64,000 nt of DNA from contig NZ_NEUF01000160.1 of assembly GCF_002910915.1 (NCBI RefSeq), positions 107,746 to 171,745 on the forward strand. Direction: 5' to 3'. The position numbers and the translations under genes are program-made. The stretch comes from Streptomyces sp. SM10 (GTDB lineage Bacteria > Actinomycetota > Actinomycetes > Streptomycetales > Streptomycetaceae). Positions 33,719-42,528 of this stretch are shown here, piece by piece; the stretch's first letter is position 1; every line of letters starts with the position of its first letter. The notes under the pieces were generated by a model, which made no database searches, was not told where the DNA came from, and worked only from the letters and a program-made list of their open reading frames with translations.

Positions 33719-34540
33719 GTGGCCGAGCACACTCCCCGTTCCCTGATCGTCAGCCTGTACGGCGCGTACGGCCGTTCCCCCGGCAACGCCCCGCTGGCGG
33801 TGTCCGAGCTGATCCGGCTGCTGCACGCGGTCGGGGTCGACGCCCCGTCGGTGCGCTCTTCCGTCTCCCGGCTCAAGCGCCGGGGGCTGCTCGTCCCCTC
33901 CCGGACGGCGGACGGGGCGGCCGGCTACGCGCTGTCGCCCGACGCCCGCCAGCTGCTGGACGACGGTGACCGGCGGATCTACCGGCAGCCCGCTCCCCTG
34001 CCCGGGGACGGCTGGGTGCTCGCCGTGTTCTCCGTACCGGAGGCCGAACGCCACAAGCGCCACCTGCTGCGCTCCCGCCTCGGCCGCCTCGGCTTCGGCA
34101 CGGCGGCGCCCGGGGTGTGGATCGCCCCCGCCGGGCTGTACGAGGAGACGCGGCACACGCTGGAGCGTCTCGAACTCGCGCCCTACGTCGACCTGTTCCA
34201 GGGGGAGCATCTCGGCTTCGCCGCGACGGCGGAGGCCGTGGCCCGGTGGTGGGACCTGGACGCGATCGCCCGGCTCCACCTCGCATTCCTCGCACAGCAG
34301 GAGCCGGTGCTGCGGTCCTGGGACGCGCGGCGCGGCGGCGGGGGCCCGGATCCGGAGGAGGCCTACCGCGACTACCTGCGCGCGCTGGACGCCTGGCGGC
34401 AGCTGCCGTACGCGGATCCGGGACTGCCCGGGGAACTGCTGCCGAAGGACTGGCCGGGAGGCCGCTCGGCGGAGGTGTTCGGCCTGCTGCACGCCCGACT
34501 GCGGGACGCGGGAGCCCGGTTCGTCCGGGAGCGTCCGTGA
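33719..34540 (+). CDS. PaaX-family transcriptional regulator
   Basis: A 273-residue protein with an N-terminal winged helix (SELIRLLHAVGVDAPSVRSS, VSRLKRRGLL), the PaaX central domain (GDGWVLAVFSVPEAERHKRH, and LGFGTAAPGVWIAP) and a helical C-terminus. PaaX proteins repress aromatic acid catabolic genes and are released by an aryl-CoA thioester, the product of the ligase. GTG at 33719 is four bases after the ligase stop, so the two are co-transcribed. It is likely to regulate the divergent promoters in this cluster. Confidence 0.88.
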   Translation: MAEHTPRSLIVSLYGAYGRSPGNAPLAVSELIRLLHAVGVDAPSVRSSVSRLKRRGLLVPSRTADGAAGYALSPDARQLLDDGDRRIYRQPAPLPGDGWVLAVFSVPEAERHKRHLLRSRLGRLGFGTAAPGVWIAPAGLYEETRHTLERLELAPYVDLFQGEHLGFAATAEAVARWWDLDAIARLHLAFLAQQEPVLRSWDARRGGGGPDPEEAYRDYLRALDAWRQLPYADPGLPGELLPKDWPGGRSAEVFGLLHARLRDAGARFVRERP

Positions 34541-34593
34541 TCCGCCTCTGAAATCCGGATGACCGGGGGCGGCGCGAGCCGACAGGATGAGGC

Positions 34594-35415
34594 ATGACCT
34601 GGACCTTCACCGATGACGTGGACGCCTTCCTGGAGGCCGCGGAGGCATCCCTGTCCGCCCGGCCCGCCGAGAACACCCTGTTGCTGACCGTCACCGCCAC
34701 TCTGAGGGCCGAAGGCCCGGGGGCCTACGGGCCCGAGCCGCCGGTGCTGGGCTGGTGGCGCGGGGCGGACGGCGAGGTGTCCGGGGCACTGGTGCACACT
34801 CCGCCCTTCCCGCCGGTCCTGGGCACGGTGCCGCCCGAGGCACTCGGTCCGCTGACCGGCGCGCTCGTGCTGCCCGGGATCAACGCGGACCGCGCCACCG
34901 CCCTTTTGCTGGCGTCGCGTTGGCCACGCCACCGCGTCGACGAGGAGCACCGGCTCTACAGGCTGGGCACGTTGGTGCCGCCCTCCCCCGCGCCCGCCGG
35001 TCTGCCCAGGACGGCCACCGCCGCCGACCGGGCGCTGCTCGTCGACTGGATCCGTGCCTTCGGTGAGGAGACCGGCCAGGACGGCGAGCGGGCCGAGCGG
35101 ATCGTGGACACGCGCACGGCCCACGGCGGGCTGACCCTCTGGGAGAACGGCGGGGTTCCGGTGTCGATGGCGGGCGTCTCGCTCAGGATCGCCGGCGCGG
35201 TGCGGGTCGTGACCGTCTACACCCCGCCGGAGCACCGGGGCCGCGGCTACGCGGCGGCGGTGACGGCACAGGCGAGCCGCCTGGCGCGGGAGGACGGCGC
35301 GCGGGAGGTCCTGCTCTTCACCGACCTCGCCAACCCGACGAGCAACGGCGTGTACCGGCGCATCGGTTACGAGGCCGTCTCCGACCGTCTGCTGATCATC
35401 GCGGAGCCCGGGTGA
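34594..35415 (+). CDS. GNAT family N-acetyltransferase
   Basis: A 273-residue protein with an unassigned N-terminal half and a C-terminal GNAT fold: VVTVYTPPEHRGRGYAAAVT carries the acetyl-CoA loop (R-G-x-G-Y-A) and LLFTDLANPTSNGVYRRIGY the final strands. The duplicated-GNAT layout fits Streptomyces proteins of this size. It begins 53 bases after the regulator and overlaps the next gene by four bases. The substrate is unknown, and no link to aryl catabolism is visible. Confidence 0.85.
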   Translation: MTWTFTDDVDAFLEAAEASLSARPAENTLLLTVTATLRAEGPGAYGPEPPVLGWWRGADGEVSGALVHTPPFPPVLGTVPPEALGPLTGALVLPGINADRATALLLASRWPRHRVDEEHRLYRLGTLVPPSPAPAGLPRTATAADRALLVDWIRAFGEETGQDGERAERIVDTRTAHGGLTLWENGGVPVSMAGVSLRIAGAVRVVTVYTPPEHRGRGYAAAVTAQASRLAREDGAREVLLFTDLANPTSNGVYRRIGYEAVSDRLLIIAEPG

Positions 35416-35879
35416 GGGCCGGGGCCGGGGAGGCCGGCGAGGTCCCGGCCGGGCCGGGCTGGCTGATCGCGGCGAACGTCGTGCGGTGGCGGCGCTACGG
35501 GGAGGGCGGCCAGCAGCTGCGGCCCGGCACCAAGTCCTACCGGGGCGGCTCCAAGGTGTACGTGATCGAGACCCACCCCGGTTCGGGTCACGAGCAACTG
35601 ACCACGATCGGTCGCGGACGCCACACCGGTACGTACATCACGATCGGCATGGCGACGCGCAACCTGCACACCTTCCGGGCCGTTCCCGTCCACAGTCCGA
35701 CCGTGCTGCGGCTCTGCGAGCAGGCGGACGTGGGGGGCTGCTGGACGGACCGTCAGGACGCCGAGGAACTCGCCGCCCGCCTCGGCAGGCTGGCCGTGGA
35801 GTACCGCACCATCCACTGGGCGGCCGCCCACCCGGTCCCCTGCCGGTGCCACGAGTGCCTGACGCTCAGTCCAGCGTGA
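35412..35879 (+). CDS. Conserved hypothetical protein with CxCxxC end
   Basis: A 155-residue protein that I do not recognise. It begins with GTG overlapping the acetyltransferase stop. The middle is beta-rich (SKVYVIETHPGSGHEQLTTI), and the C-terminus has His plus PCRCHEC, which could bind a metal ion. There is no signal peptide or membrane helix. Its last 14 bases overlap the convergent aryl-CoA monooxygenase gene. Codon use is typical, so it is a real gene; function is open. Confidence 0.7.
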   Translation: MRAGAGEAGEVPAGPGWLIAANVVRWRRYGEGGQQLRPGTKSYRGGSKVYVIETHPGSGHEQLTTIGRGRHTGTYITIGMATRNLHTFRAVPVHSPTVLRLCEQADVGGCWTDRQDAEELAARLGRLAVEYRTIHWAAAHPVPCRCHECLTLSPA

Positions 35880-38205
35880 GCCGGGGCTTCGGGGCATCGG
35901 TCCGGCCCGACGGCGGGATACGGCTGCCCGCGCGGTACGGGAGCGGCCAGGAGGCACCCGGCCCCTCGTAGCCCTGCTCCGCCGCCGCGTGCAGGGTCCA
36001 GTGCGGGTCGTACAGATGGGGACGGGCCAGGGCGCAGAGGTCGGCGCGGCCGGCCAGCAACAGCGAATTGACGTCGTCCCAGGAGGAGATGGCGCCGACG
36101 GCGATGACCGGCACGTCCAGGGCGTTGCGGATCCGGTCGGCGTACGGGGTCTGGTAGGAGCGGCCGTACTCGGGCCGTTCCCCGGGGACGACCTGGCCGG
36201 TGGAGACGTCGATGGCGTCCGCGCCGTGGGCGGCGAAGGCACGGGCGACGGCCAGGGCGTCCTCGTCGCTCGTGCCGCCCTGCGCCCAGTCGGTGGCGGA
36301 GATCCGTACGGTCATGGGCCGGTCGCCGGGCCAAGCGGCGCGGACCGCGTCGAAGACCTCCAGGGGGAAGCGGAGCCGGTTCTCCAGGGACCCGCCGTAG
36401 CCGTCGGTGCGCAGGTTGGTGAGCGGGGAGAGGAAGCCGGAGAGCAGGTAGCCGTGGGCGCAGTGCAGTTCGAGGAGGTCGAATCCGCAGTGTGCGGCCC
36501 GCCGAGCGGCCTCGGTGAACCGGTCCCTGACCGCGTCCATGCCCGCCCTGTCCAGCTCCTGCGGGACCTGGCTCACCCCGTGGGCGTACGGGAGGGGCGA
36601 GGCGGCGCTGAGGGGCCAGTTGCCGTCCTCCAGCGGCTGGTCGATCCCCTCCCACATCAGCCGGGTGGAGCCCTTGCGGCCGGAGTGGCCCAGCTGGAGA
36701 CCGATCGCGGCTCCCGGGGCGGCGTCGTGGACGAAACGCGTGATCCTGGCCCATGCCTCGGCCTGTTCATCGGTCCACAGCCCGGTGCAGCCGGGGGTGA
36801 TGCGGCCGTCGGGGCTCACGCAGACCATCTCGGTCATGACGAGTCCGGCGCCGCCGAGCGCGCGGGCGCCGAGGTGGACGAGGTGGAGGTCCCCGGGCAT
36901 CCCGTCGACGGCGGAGTACATGTCCATGGGCGAGACGACGACACGGTTGCGGAGTGCGAGGCCGCGCAGCCGCAGCGGGGTGAACATCGGCGGGGTCCCC
37001 GGTGGGCAGCCGAACTCCTCCTCGACGGCCCCGGTGAAGCCGGGGTCGCGCAGGCGCAGGTTGTCGTGGGTGACGCGGCGGCTGCGGGTGAGGAGGTTGA
37101 AGGCGAATCGCCGGGGCGGCTGGTCGACGTAGCGCGGGAGTTCCTCGAACCACCGCAGGCTGGCCGCTGCGGCGCGCTGGGTGGACAGGACGACCGGGCG
37201 GCGCTCGGCCTCGTAGGCGCCGAGGGCGGCGGGCAGGTCGGGCTGCTCCTCGATGCAGGCAGCCAGGGCGAGGGCGTCCTCGACGGCGAGCTTGGTGCCG
37301 GAGCCGATGGAGAAGTGCGCGGTGTGGGCGGCGTCGCCGATGAGGACGGTGCTGCCGTGCGACCAGTGCGCGTTGGTGACGGTGGCGAAGGTGAGCCAGG
37401 AGGAGCGGTTGGAGCGCAGCGGCCGGCCGCCGAGGGCGTCCGCGAAGACCTTCGCGCAGTGTTCGGCGGACCGGGCCGTGTCGCAGGTGTCGAGACCGGC
37501 GGCCCGCCAGACCTCTTCGCGCATCTCGACGATGACGGTGGAGGCCCCGGGTTCACGTGGCGGCCCGAAGGGCCTCGTTGAGGGGTGGTGGTCGGGCGAC
37601 GGGCGGGAGAAGGGGTAGGCGTGCAGCTGCATGACGCCGTACTCCGTCTCGGCGATCTCGAAGCGGAAGGCGTCGAGGGCGAAGTCGGCGGCGAGCCAGA
37701 TGTAGCGGTTGCGGTGGTCGGTGACGGTGGGACGGAAGTGGCGGGCGTGGGCCTCGCGGGTGGCGCTGTGCACCCCGTCGGCGGCGATGACCAGGTCGTG
37801 GCCGGCGGCGAGCTCGGCCGCGGGCGGCGCCTCGGTCCCGAAGCGGAGCCGTACGCCGAGGGAGGCGCAGCGCTCGTGCAGGATCCTCAGCAGGGTCCGG
37901 CGGCCGAGCGCGGCGAAGCCGTGGCCGCCGGAGGTCTGTGTCGTCCCCCGGTGCACGACGTCGATGGTGTCCCAGCGGACGAACGCGTCACTCAGGGCCC
38001 GGTACACGACGGGGTCGGCGTGTTCGATGCCGCCGAGCGTCTCGTCGGAGAGGACCACTCCGAAGCCGAAGGTGTCGTCCGGCGCGTTGCGCTCCCACAC
38101 GGTGATCTCGCGGCCGGGGCGCAGCCGCTTGAGGAGGGCGGCGGCGTAGAGCCCGCCCGGCCCGCCGCCGATGACCGCGATCCGCCCCGTGTCCGAGGGG
38201 GGCAT
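35866..38205 (-). CDS. Two-domain aryl-CoA monooxygenase/reductase (salicylyl-CoA 5-hydroxylase / 2-aminobenzoyl-CoA type)
   Basis: A 779-residue fusion. Residues 1 to about 395 are a class A FAD monooxygenase (AVIGGGPGGLYAAALLKR near residue 10; IGDAAHTAHFSIGSGTKLA near 300). Residues about 396-779 are an old-yellow-enzyme FMN domain (MFTPLRLRGLALRNRVVVSP, LHCAHGYLLSGFLSPLTN, DGYGGSLENRLRF). This architecture is that of 2-aminobenzoyl-CoA monooxygenase/reductase and its annotated relative, bifunctional salicylyl-CoA 5-hydroxylase/oxidoreductase. It hydroxylates the aryl-CoA ring and then reduces it with NADH. The gene follows the enoyl-CoA hydratase by four bases. The substrate, anthraniloyl- or salicylyl-CoA, is not settled by sequence. 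Confidence 0.9.
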   Translation of the reverse strand: MPPSDTGRIAVIGGGPGGLYAAALLKRLRPGREITVWERNAPDDTFGFGVVLSDETLGGIEHADPVVYRALSDAFVRWDTIDVVHRGTTQTSGGHGFAALGRRTLLRILHERCASLGVRLRFGTEAPPAAELAAGHDLVIAADGVHSATREAHARHFRPTVTDHRNRYIWLAADFALDAFRFEIAETEYGVMQLHAYPFSRPSPDHHPSTRPFGPPREPGASTVIVEMREEVWRAAGLDTCDTARSAEHCAKVFADALGGRPLRSNRSSWLTFATVTNAHWSHGSTVLIGDAAHTAHFSIGSGTKLAVEDALALAACIEEQPDLPAALGAYEAERRPVVLSTQRAAAASLRWFEELPRYVDQPPRRFAFNLLTRSRRVTHDNLRLRDPGFTGAVEEEFGCPPGTPPMFTPLRLRGLALRNRVVVSPMDMYSAVDGMPGDLHLVHLGARALGGAGLVMTEMVCVSPDGRITPGCTGLWTDEQAEAWARITRFVHDAAPGAAIGLQLGHSGRKGSTRLMWEGIDQPLEDGNWPLSAASPLPYAHGVSQVPQELDRAGMDAVRDRFTEAARRAAHCGFDLLELHCAHGYLLSGFLSPLTNLRTDGYGGSLENRLRFPLEVFDAVRAAWPGDRPMTVRISATDWAQGGTSDEDALAVARAFAAHGADAIDVSTGQVVPGERPEYGRSYQTPYADRIRNALDVPVIAVGAISSWDDVNSLLLAGRADLCALARPHLYDPHWTLHAAAEQGYEGPGASWPLPYRAGSRIPPSGRTDAPKPRLTLD

Positions 38206-38209
38206 CGCG

Positions 38210-39037
38210 CTACCTGCCCCGCCACTTCGGCGGCCGCTTCTCGGTGAAGGCCGCGTGGAATTCCGCGTAGTCCTCGCCGTTCATCAGAAGGGCCTGGGTG
38301 GCGGCGTCCATCTCCACGGACGCGGCGAGCGGCATGTCGAGCTCGGCGGTGAGCAGAGCCTTCGTCTGGGCCAGGGCGAGGGCGGGCCCGTCGGCGAGCC
38401 GCCGGGCCAGGGCGGCCGCCCGGGTGTCGGCCTCTCCTTCCCCGGTCAGTTCGCTGATCAGCCCGATGCGCTCGGCCTCGGGGGCGCGGACGGGTTCGCC
38501 GAGCATCAGGATCCGGGTGGCGTGGCCGAGGCCGACGACCCGGGGCAGGAGGTAGGCGGCGCCCATGTCGCCGCCGGACAGCCCGACGGCGGTGAACAGG
38601 AAGGCGAAGCGGGCGGAGGGGGCGGCGATCCGGAAGTCGGCGGCCAGCGCGAGGACCGCTCCGGCGCCGGCGGCCACCCCGTGGACGGCGGCGATGACGG
38701 GGAAGGGACACTCCCGAAGGGCCCGTACGACCTGACCGGTCATGCGGTTGAAGTCCAGGAGCTGCGCGGTGTCCATCGCGAGCGTGGCGCCGATGATCTC
38801 GTCGACGTCACCGCCGGAGCAGAAGCCTCGCCCTTCGCCGGCGAGCACGAGGGCCCGCACGGAGCGCTCTCGGGAGAGCTCGGCGAGCAGGTCGCGGAGA
38901 TCGGCGTAGGCACCGAAGGTGAGCGCGTTGAGTTTTTCGGGGCGGGCCAGCGTGACGGTCGCCACACCGCCTTGGACCGTCAGACGCAGATGCTGCCAGC
39001 GCTCGGTGCGCGGGGCGGAGCCGATGAACGGGCTCAT
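38210..39037 (-). CDS. Enoyl-CoA hydratase/isomerase family protein
   Basis: A 275-residue crotonase-fold protein. GEGRGFCSGGDVDE carries the oxyanion hole and VHGVAAGAGAVLALAADFRI the second conserved helix. At the usual second catalytic position the sequence is AVGLSGGDMGAAYLLPRVVG, with Asp in place of the second Glu. ATG at 39037 has AGGGGAA nine bases upstream. It leads the operon with the monooxygenase/reductase and may hydrate or open the partly reduced ring. The reaction is inferred from the cluster. Confidence 0.88.
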   Translation of the reverse strand: MSPFIGSAPRTERWQHLRLTVQGGVATVTLARPEKLNALTFGAYADLRDLLAELSRERSVRALVLAGEGRGFCSGGDVDEIIGATLAMDTAQLLDFNRMTGQVVRALRECPFPVIAAVHGVAAGAGAVLALAADFRIAAPSARFAFLFTAVGLSGGDMGAAYLLPRVVGLGHATRILMLGEPVRAPEAERIGLISELTGEGEADTRAAALARRLADGPALALAQTKALLTAELDMPLAASVEMDAATQALLMNGEDYAEFHAAFTEKRPPKWRGR

Positions 39038-39301
39038 GGAAGGTTCCCCTCCAGCCGTCGGGCTGCTGCTGATGCATCTCGAAGCTATCACTCATCTGTG
39101 ACTTCCGTCATGAGTACGCGATAGGCCTGGCGGTGCCACTGTGGCGAAGGTCCCTTTTGTGCCGGTCGTCAGCCTCTATGTCTGCGGCGTCGCGCTTCGT
39201 ATGGTTGAGCGCAGGAAGTCCTGGTACAGAAGCCCGTACCTTTCCGGTGACAGAGGACGCCGCCCCGACCCAGCAGCCCCGGGGCCGAGGTCCCCTTCCG
39301 G

Positions 39302-39790
39302 ATGCCTCGCTCCCGAACGGAAACGCCCGCCTTGCCGTCCGACGCCCCCGCACCGCAGCCCCGCTCCTGGCGCATCGCCCTGCCGCACTCGACGGCAGCG
39401 GTGCCGATCGCCCGCGCCCTCGTCCGTACGGCGCTGGCGGACCTGGACGCGCCCGCGGACAGCGACACGGCCGAGCTGCTGACCGCGGAGCTGGTCGCCA
39501 ACGCCGTGGAGCACACGGACGGCTCGGGGCCCATCGAGCTGGTGGTCGAGCTCCTGGCGTCCGGCTGCCAGGTCGAGGTCCACGACCACGACCCGGGTCC
39601 GCCCGGCGACCTGTCCCGCCTGCTGCCCGGCAGCGCGCCGGACCCCTGGCAGGAGCACGGGCGCGGGCTGCTCCTGATCCGCGCGCTCAGCTCCGCCTGC
39701 GGTCACCGCCCCACCGAGCACGGCAAGGCGGTCTGGTTCACCCTCCGGTCGCACCCGGCGCCGCCGGGTGCGGCGGCTCCCCGGAACTGA
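39302..39790 (+). CDS. Anti-sigma-factor-like ATP-binding protein (HATPase_c_2)
   Basis: A 162-residue stand-alone GHKL ATPase like RsbW/SpoIIAB. It has TAELLTAELVANAVEHTDG (N box with the Mg-binding Asn), VEVHDHDPGPP (G1) and EHGRGLLLIRALSSACG (G2). Streptomyces has dozens of such proteins, which bind sigma factors or anti-anti-sigma factors. No partner gene is adjacent. The start is uncertain because ATG 39302 lacks a ribosome site; TTG at 39332 follows GGAAACG. Its 3' end overlaps the convergent permease gene by 53 bases. Confidence 0.82.
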   Translation: MPRSRTETPALPSDAPAPQPRSWRIALPHSTAAVPIARALVRTALADLDAPADSDTAELLTAELVANAVEHTDGSGPIELVVELLASGCQVEVHDHDPGPPGDLSRLLPGSAPDPWQEHGRGLLLIRALSSACGHRPTEHGKAVWFTLRSHPAPPGAAAPRN

Positions 39791-41216
39791 CGAGCCGGGA
39801 GCGGCTGCGGCCGTATCCCGCGTACACCAGGGCCCCCACCGCGAGGAAGACGACGAACTGCACCCAGGTCGTCCAGCCCGTCCCGTACATCAGGTACAGG
39901 CAGAAGGCGACGCCCAGGACCGGGCTGAGCGGATAGAGGGGCACCCGGAAGGAACGCTTCAGCTCAGGATTGCGGCGGCGCAGCGCGATGACGGCCACAT
40001 TGACCACCGCCATCGTCGCGAGCGTCCCGATGGTCGTCAGGTTCACGACGACGTCGAGGGACGAGAACGCGGCCGGGACGGCGAAGACGACGGCCACGAT
40101 CCAGGTGTTGGCGACCGGGGTACGGGTCTTCGGCGACACCCGCTCGAAGACCCGGGGAATCAGCCCGTCACGGGACATCGACATCAGGATCCGGGTCTGG
40201 CCGTACATCACCGCGAGGACGACGGACGCGATGGCGACGACCGCGCCGAAGGCGATGACGCCGCCGCCGACGCTCGACCCGGTGACCGTGTCGACCACCA
40301 GCGAGAGCGCGGCCGGCTTGTCGCCCACGGCATCCGCGCCCAGAGCGCCGATGGCCCCCAGGGCGACGGCGCAGTAGAGCAGGGTGACCACACCGATGCA
40401 GATCATGATCGCGATCGGGATGTTGCGGCGCGGGTTCTTGACCTCTTCACCGGCGGTGGTGATGGCGTCGAACCCGATGTACGAGAAGAACGCCACGGAC
40501 GCGCCGGCGGTGACCCCGGCCATGCCCTGGGGGGCGAAGGGCGAGAGGTGCCCGTCCTCGAACGCGGTGAAGGCGATCACGCAGAAGGCGATGAGGACGC
40601 CGATCTTCAGCACCGCCATCGCCGCCGTGGCGCCCGCGCTCTCCCTGACGCCGCGCACCAGGAGGGTGGCCGCCATCATGACCACGACGACCGCGGGGAG
40701 GTTGATCACACCGCCGTCGCCGGGCCCGGAGGAGAGCGCGTCGGGCAGGTTCCAGCCGATGAGACTGTCCAGCAGCTCGTTGACGTACTGGCTCCAGCCG
40801 ACCGCGACCGCGGAGACCGAGACTCCGTACTCCAGCAGCAGGCACCAGCCGACGAGGAACGCGACGCGCTCCCCGAGGGTGGCGTAGGCGAAGGAGTAGG
40901 AGCTCCCGGAGACCGGGATGGCGCCGCCGAGCTCGGCGAAGGAGAAGGCGGTGAAGACGCAGGTGACCGCGGCCAGGACGAACGAGACCACCACGGCGGG
41001 CCCCGCCTCGGCGACACTGTCGGACAGCCCGACGAAGATCCCGGTGCCGACGATCGCCCCGACACCGAAGCACACGAGCTGGAAGAGGCCCATGGTGCGC
41101 CGCAGGCCGTGCCCTTCCAGGTCGGCTCCGGACTCGGCGAGCAGCAGATCGGGGCTCTTGACGCGCGCCCCGGCCCTGCGGGCAGGGCTCTTCGGGGCGG
41201 AGGAGGCGGGACTCAT
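39738..41216 (-). CDS. APC-family amino acid permease
   Basis: A 492-residue, twelve-helix transporter of the cationic amino acid (CAT-like) branch of the APC superfamily. Helix 1 has the substrate-binding GVGAIVGTGIFVGL, and the helix 6 region is FFSYIGFDAITTAGEEVKNPRRNIP. It lies downstream of arcA and arcB on the same strand and could supply arginine or exchange it with ornithine, although ArcD itself is a different family. A strong hairpin with a T-run lies between arcB and this gene, so expression may be separately controlled. Confidence 0.88.
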   Translation of the reverse strand: MSPASSAPKSPARRAGARVKSPDLLLAESGADLEGHGLRRTMGLFQLVCFGVGAIVGTGIFVGLSDSVAEAGPAVVVSFVLAAVTCVFTAFSFAELGGAIPVSGSSYSFAYATLGERVAFLVGWCLLLEYGVSVSAVAVGWSQYVNELLDSLIGWNLPDALSSGPGDGGVINLPAVVVVMMAATLLVRGVRESAGATAAMAVLKIGVLIAFCVIAFTAFEDGHLSPFAPQGMAGVTAGASVAFFSYIGFDAITTAGEEVKNPRRNIPIAIMICIGVVTLLYCAVALGAIGALGADAVGDKPAALSLVVDTVTGSSVGGGVIAFGAVVAIASVVLAVMYGQTRILMSMSRDGLIPRVFERVSPKTRTPVANTWIVAVVFAVPAAFSSLDVVVNLTTIGTLATMAVVNVAVIALRRRNPELKRSFRVPLYPLSPVLGVAFCLYLMYGTGWTTWVQFVVFLAVGALVYAGYGRSRSRLVSSGEPPHPAAPGATGG

Positions 41217-41310
41217 GGGGGGACGGGTCTCTTCTCTGGTGGTGCGGCGGGAACGAGCCTGTGGGGAGGGCTCTCACCTGGGCACGCGCGCCGGACCGGG
41301 CACACGAAAA

Positions 41311-41338
41311 GGGGTTCGGGCGTGCGAGCCCGAACCCC
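41311..41338 (-). terminator. Intrinsic terminator or attenuator between arcB and permease
   Basis: A perfect 11-bp inverted repeat (GGGGTTCGGGC at 41311-41321 with 41328-41338, loop of six) is followed on the minus strand by TTTTCG. It lies 57 bases after the arcB stop and 95 bases before the permease start. So it ends arcAB transcripts, or acts as an attenuator in the permease leader. Confidence 0.85.
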
Positions 41339-41368
41339 ACCAAGTAGCACCATCGTAGCCACTTGCAC

Positions 41369-41394
41369 GCATGTTCACCCAATCGGGTGCATGC
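41369..41394 (-). repeat. Imperfect hairpin directly after arcB
   Basis: GCATGCACCC starts right at the arcB stop on the minus strand, followed by loop GATT and GGGTGAACATGC. The two arms pair over ten bases with a two-base bulge. It may stabilise the arcB message or be an operator for the permease. Confidence 0.5.
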
Positions 41395-42411
41395 TCATAC
41401 GCTCTCCGCGCCGCCCCCCAGCGTCGCGACGAGAACGGCCTTGATCGTGTGCATCCGGTTCTCCGCCTCGTCGAAGACGACCGAGTGCGAGGACTCGAAG
41501 ACCTCGTCGGTGACCTCCAGCTCCGAGAGACCGTGCCGCTCGTGGATCCCCCTGGCCACCTTCGTGCCGAGGTCGTGGTAGGCCGGGAGGCAGTGCATGA
41601 ACTTCACGTCGTCGTTGCCCGTGGCGCGGAGCACGTCCATGGTCACGGCGTAGGGCGCGAGGGACGCGATGCGCTCGTCCCAGACCTCGACGGGCTCCCC
41701 CATGGAGACCCAGACGTCGGTGACGACGAAGTCGGCCGCCCGGACACCCTCGGCCACGCCCTCGGTGAGGGTGATGCGCGCCCCGCTGGACTCGGCCAGC
41801 TTGTGGGCCCGGTCCACGACCTCCCGCGCCGGCCAGTACGCGGCCGGCGCGACGATCCGGACGTCCATGCCGAGCAGGGCTCCGGTGATCAGGTAGGAGT
41901 TGCCCATGTTGAAGCGGGCGTCACCCAGGTAGGCGAAGGAGATCTCCTCCAGGGGCTTCGCGCTGTGCTCGGTCATCGTGAGGACGTCGGCGAGCATCTG
42001 GGTGGGGTGCCAGTCGTCGGTGAGCCCGTTGAAGACGGGCACGCCGCCGTAGGCCGCGAGCTCTTCGACCGCCTGCTGGCTGTCGCCCCGGTACTCGATG
42101 CCGTCGAACATCCGACCGAGCACCCGGGCGGTGTCCTTCACCGACTCCTTGTGCCCCATCTGCGAACCGGAGGGGTCGAGGTACGTCGTGGACGCCCCCT
42201 GGTCGGCCGCGGCCACCTCGAACGCACAGCGGGTGCGGGTCGAGGTCTTCTCGAAGATCAGGGCGATGTTCTTGCCGCGCAGCCGCCGCACCTCGGCGCC
42301 CGCCTTCTTGGCGGCCTTGAGCTCGGCGGACAGAGCGATCAGGCCGCGGAACTCCTCGGCCGTGAAATCCAGCTCCTTGAGGAAATGGCGGCCTGTGAGG
42401 TCTGTGGCCAT
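41395..42411 (-). CDS. arcB: Ornithine carbamoyltransferase (catabolic type by context)
   Basis: A 338-residue OTCase. The carbamoyl-phosphate loop STRTR is at residues 57-61, HPTQ near 135, and the ornithine-binding HCLPAYHD near 275; size is normal. In the arginine deiminase route it turns citrulline and phosphate into ornithine and carbamoyl phosphate; the same fold makes citrulline in biosynthesis. It follows arcA by 117 bases on the same strand, which favours the catabolic role, although Streptomyces may use it as its only OTCase. A repeat-rich possible operator lies 50-80 bases upstream of its start. Confidence 0.92.
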   Translation of the reverse strand: MATDLTGRHFLKELDFTAEEFRGLIALSAELKAAKKAGAEVRRLRGKNIALIFEKTSTRTRCAFEVAAADQGASTTYLDPSGSQMGHKESVKDTARVLGRMFDGIEYRGDSQQAVEELAAYGGVPVFNGLTDDWHPTQMLADVLTMTEHSAKPLEEISFAYLGDARFNMGNSYLITGALLGMDVRIVAPAAYWPAREVVDRAHKLAESSGARITLTEGVAEGVRAADFVVTDVWVSMGEPVEVWDERIASLAPYAVTMDVLRATGNDDVKFMHCLPAYHDLGTKVARGIHERHGLSELEVTDEVFESSHSVVFDEAENRMHTIKAVLVATLGGGAESV

Positions 42412-42460
42412 GGTGACTGCTCCTGGGTCGACTGAGGCGTGGGGGCGATCGCCTGGAAGT

Positions 42461-42488
42461 CTATACGAGCAACCGTATTGCTATACAG
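42461..42488. promoter_or_regulatory. Candidate operator upstream of arcB
   Basis: CTATAC occurs at 42461-42466 and again at 42481-42486, exactly 20 bases (two helix turns) apart, and between them AGCAA-CCGTA-TTGCT is an inverted repeat. The stretch is A+T-rich in a G+C-rich setting. It lies 50 bases before the arcB start. The TTGC/TATA words recall Streptomyces ARG boxes, so ArgR is a candidate regulator. Confidence 0.5.
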
Positions 42489-42528
42489 GGCTCCCCCGCG
42501 CCTCCGCACCGCCCCGGGCCGTCGCCCC

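Noticed and set aside
33719..35415. Possible resistance island with PaaX-like regulator and acetyltransferase
   Set aside because: The regulator belongs with the ligase gene, and the acetyltransferase has no feature of a drug-modifying enzyme.
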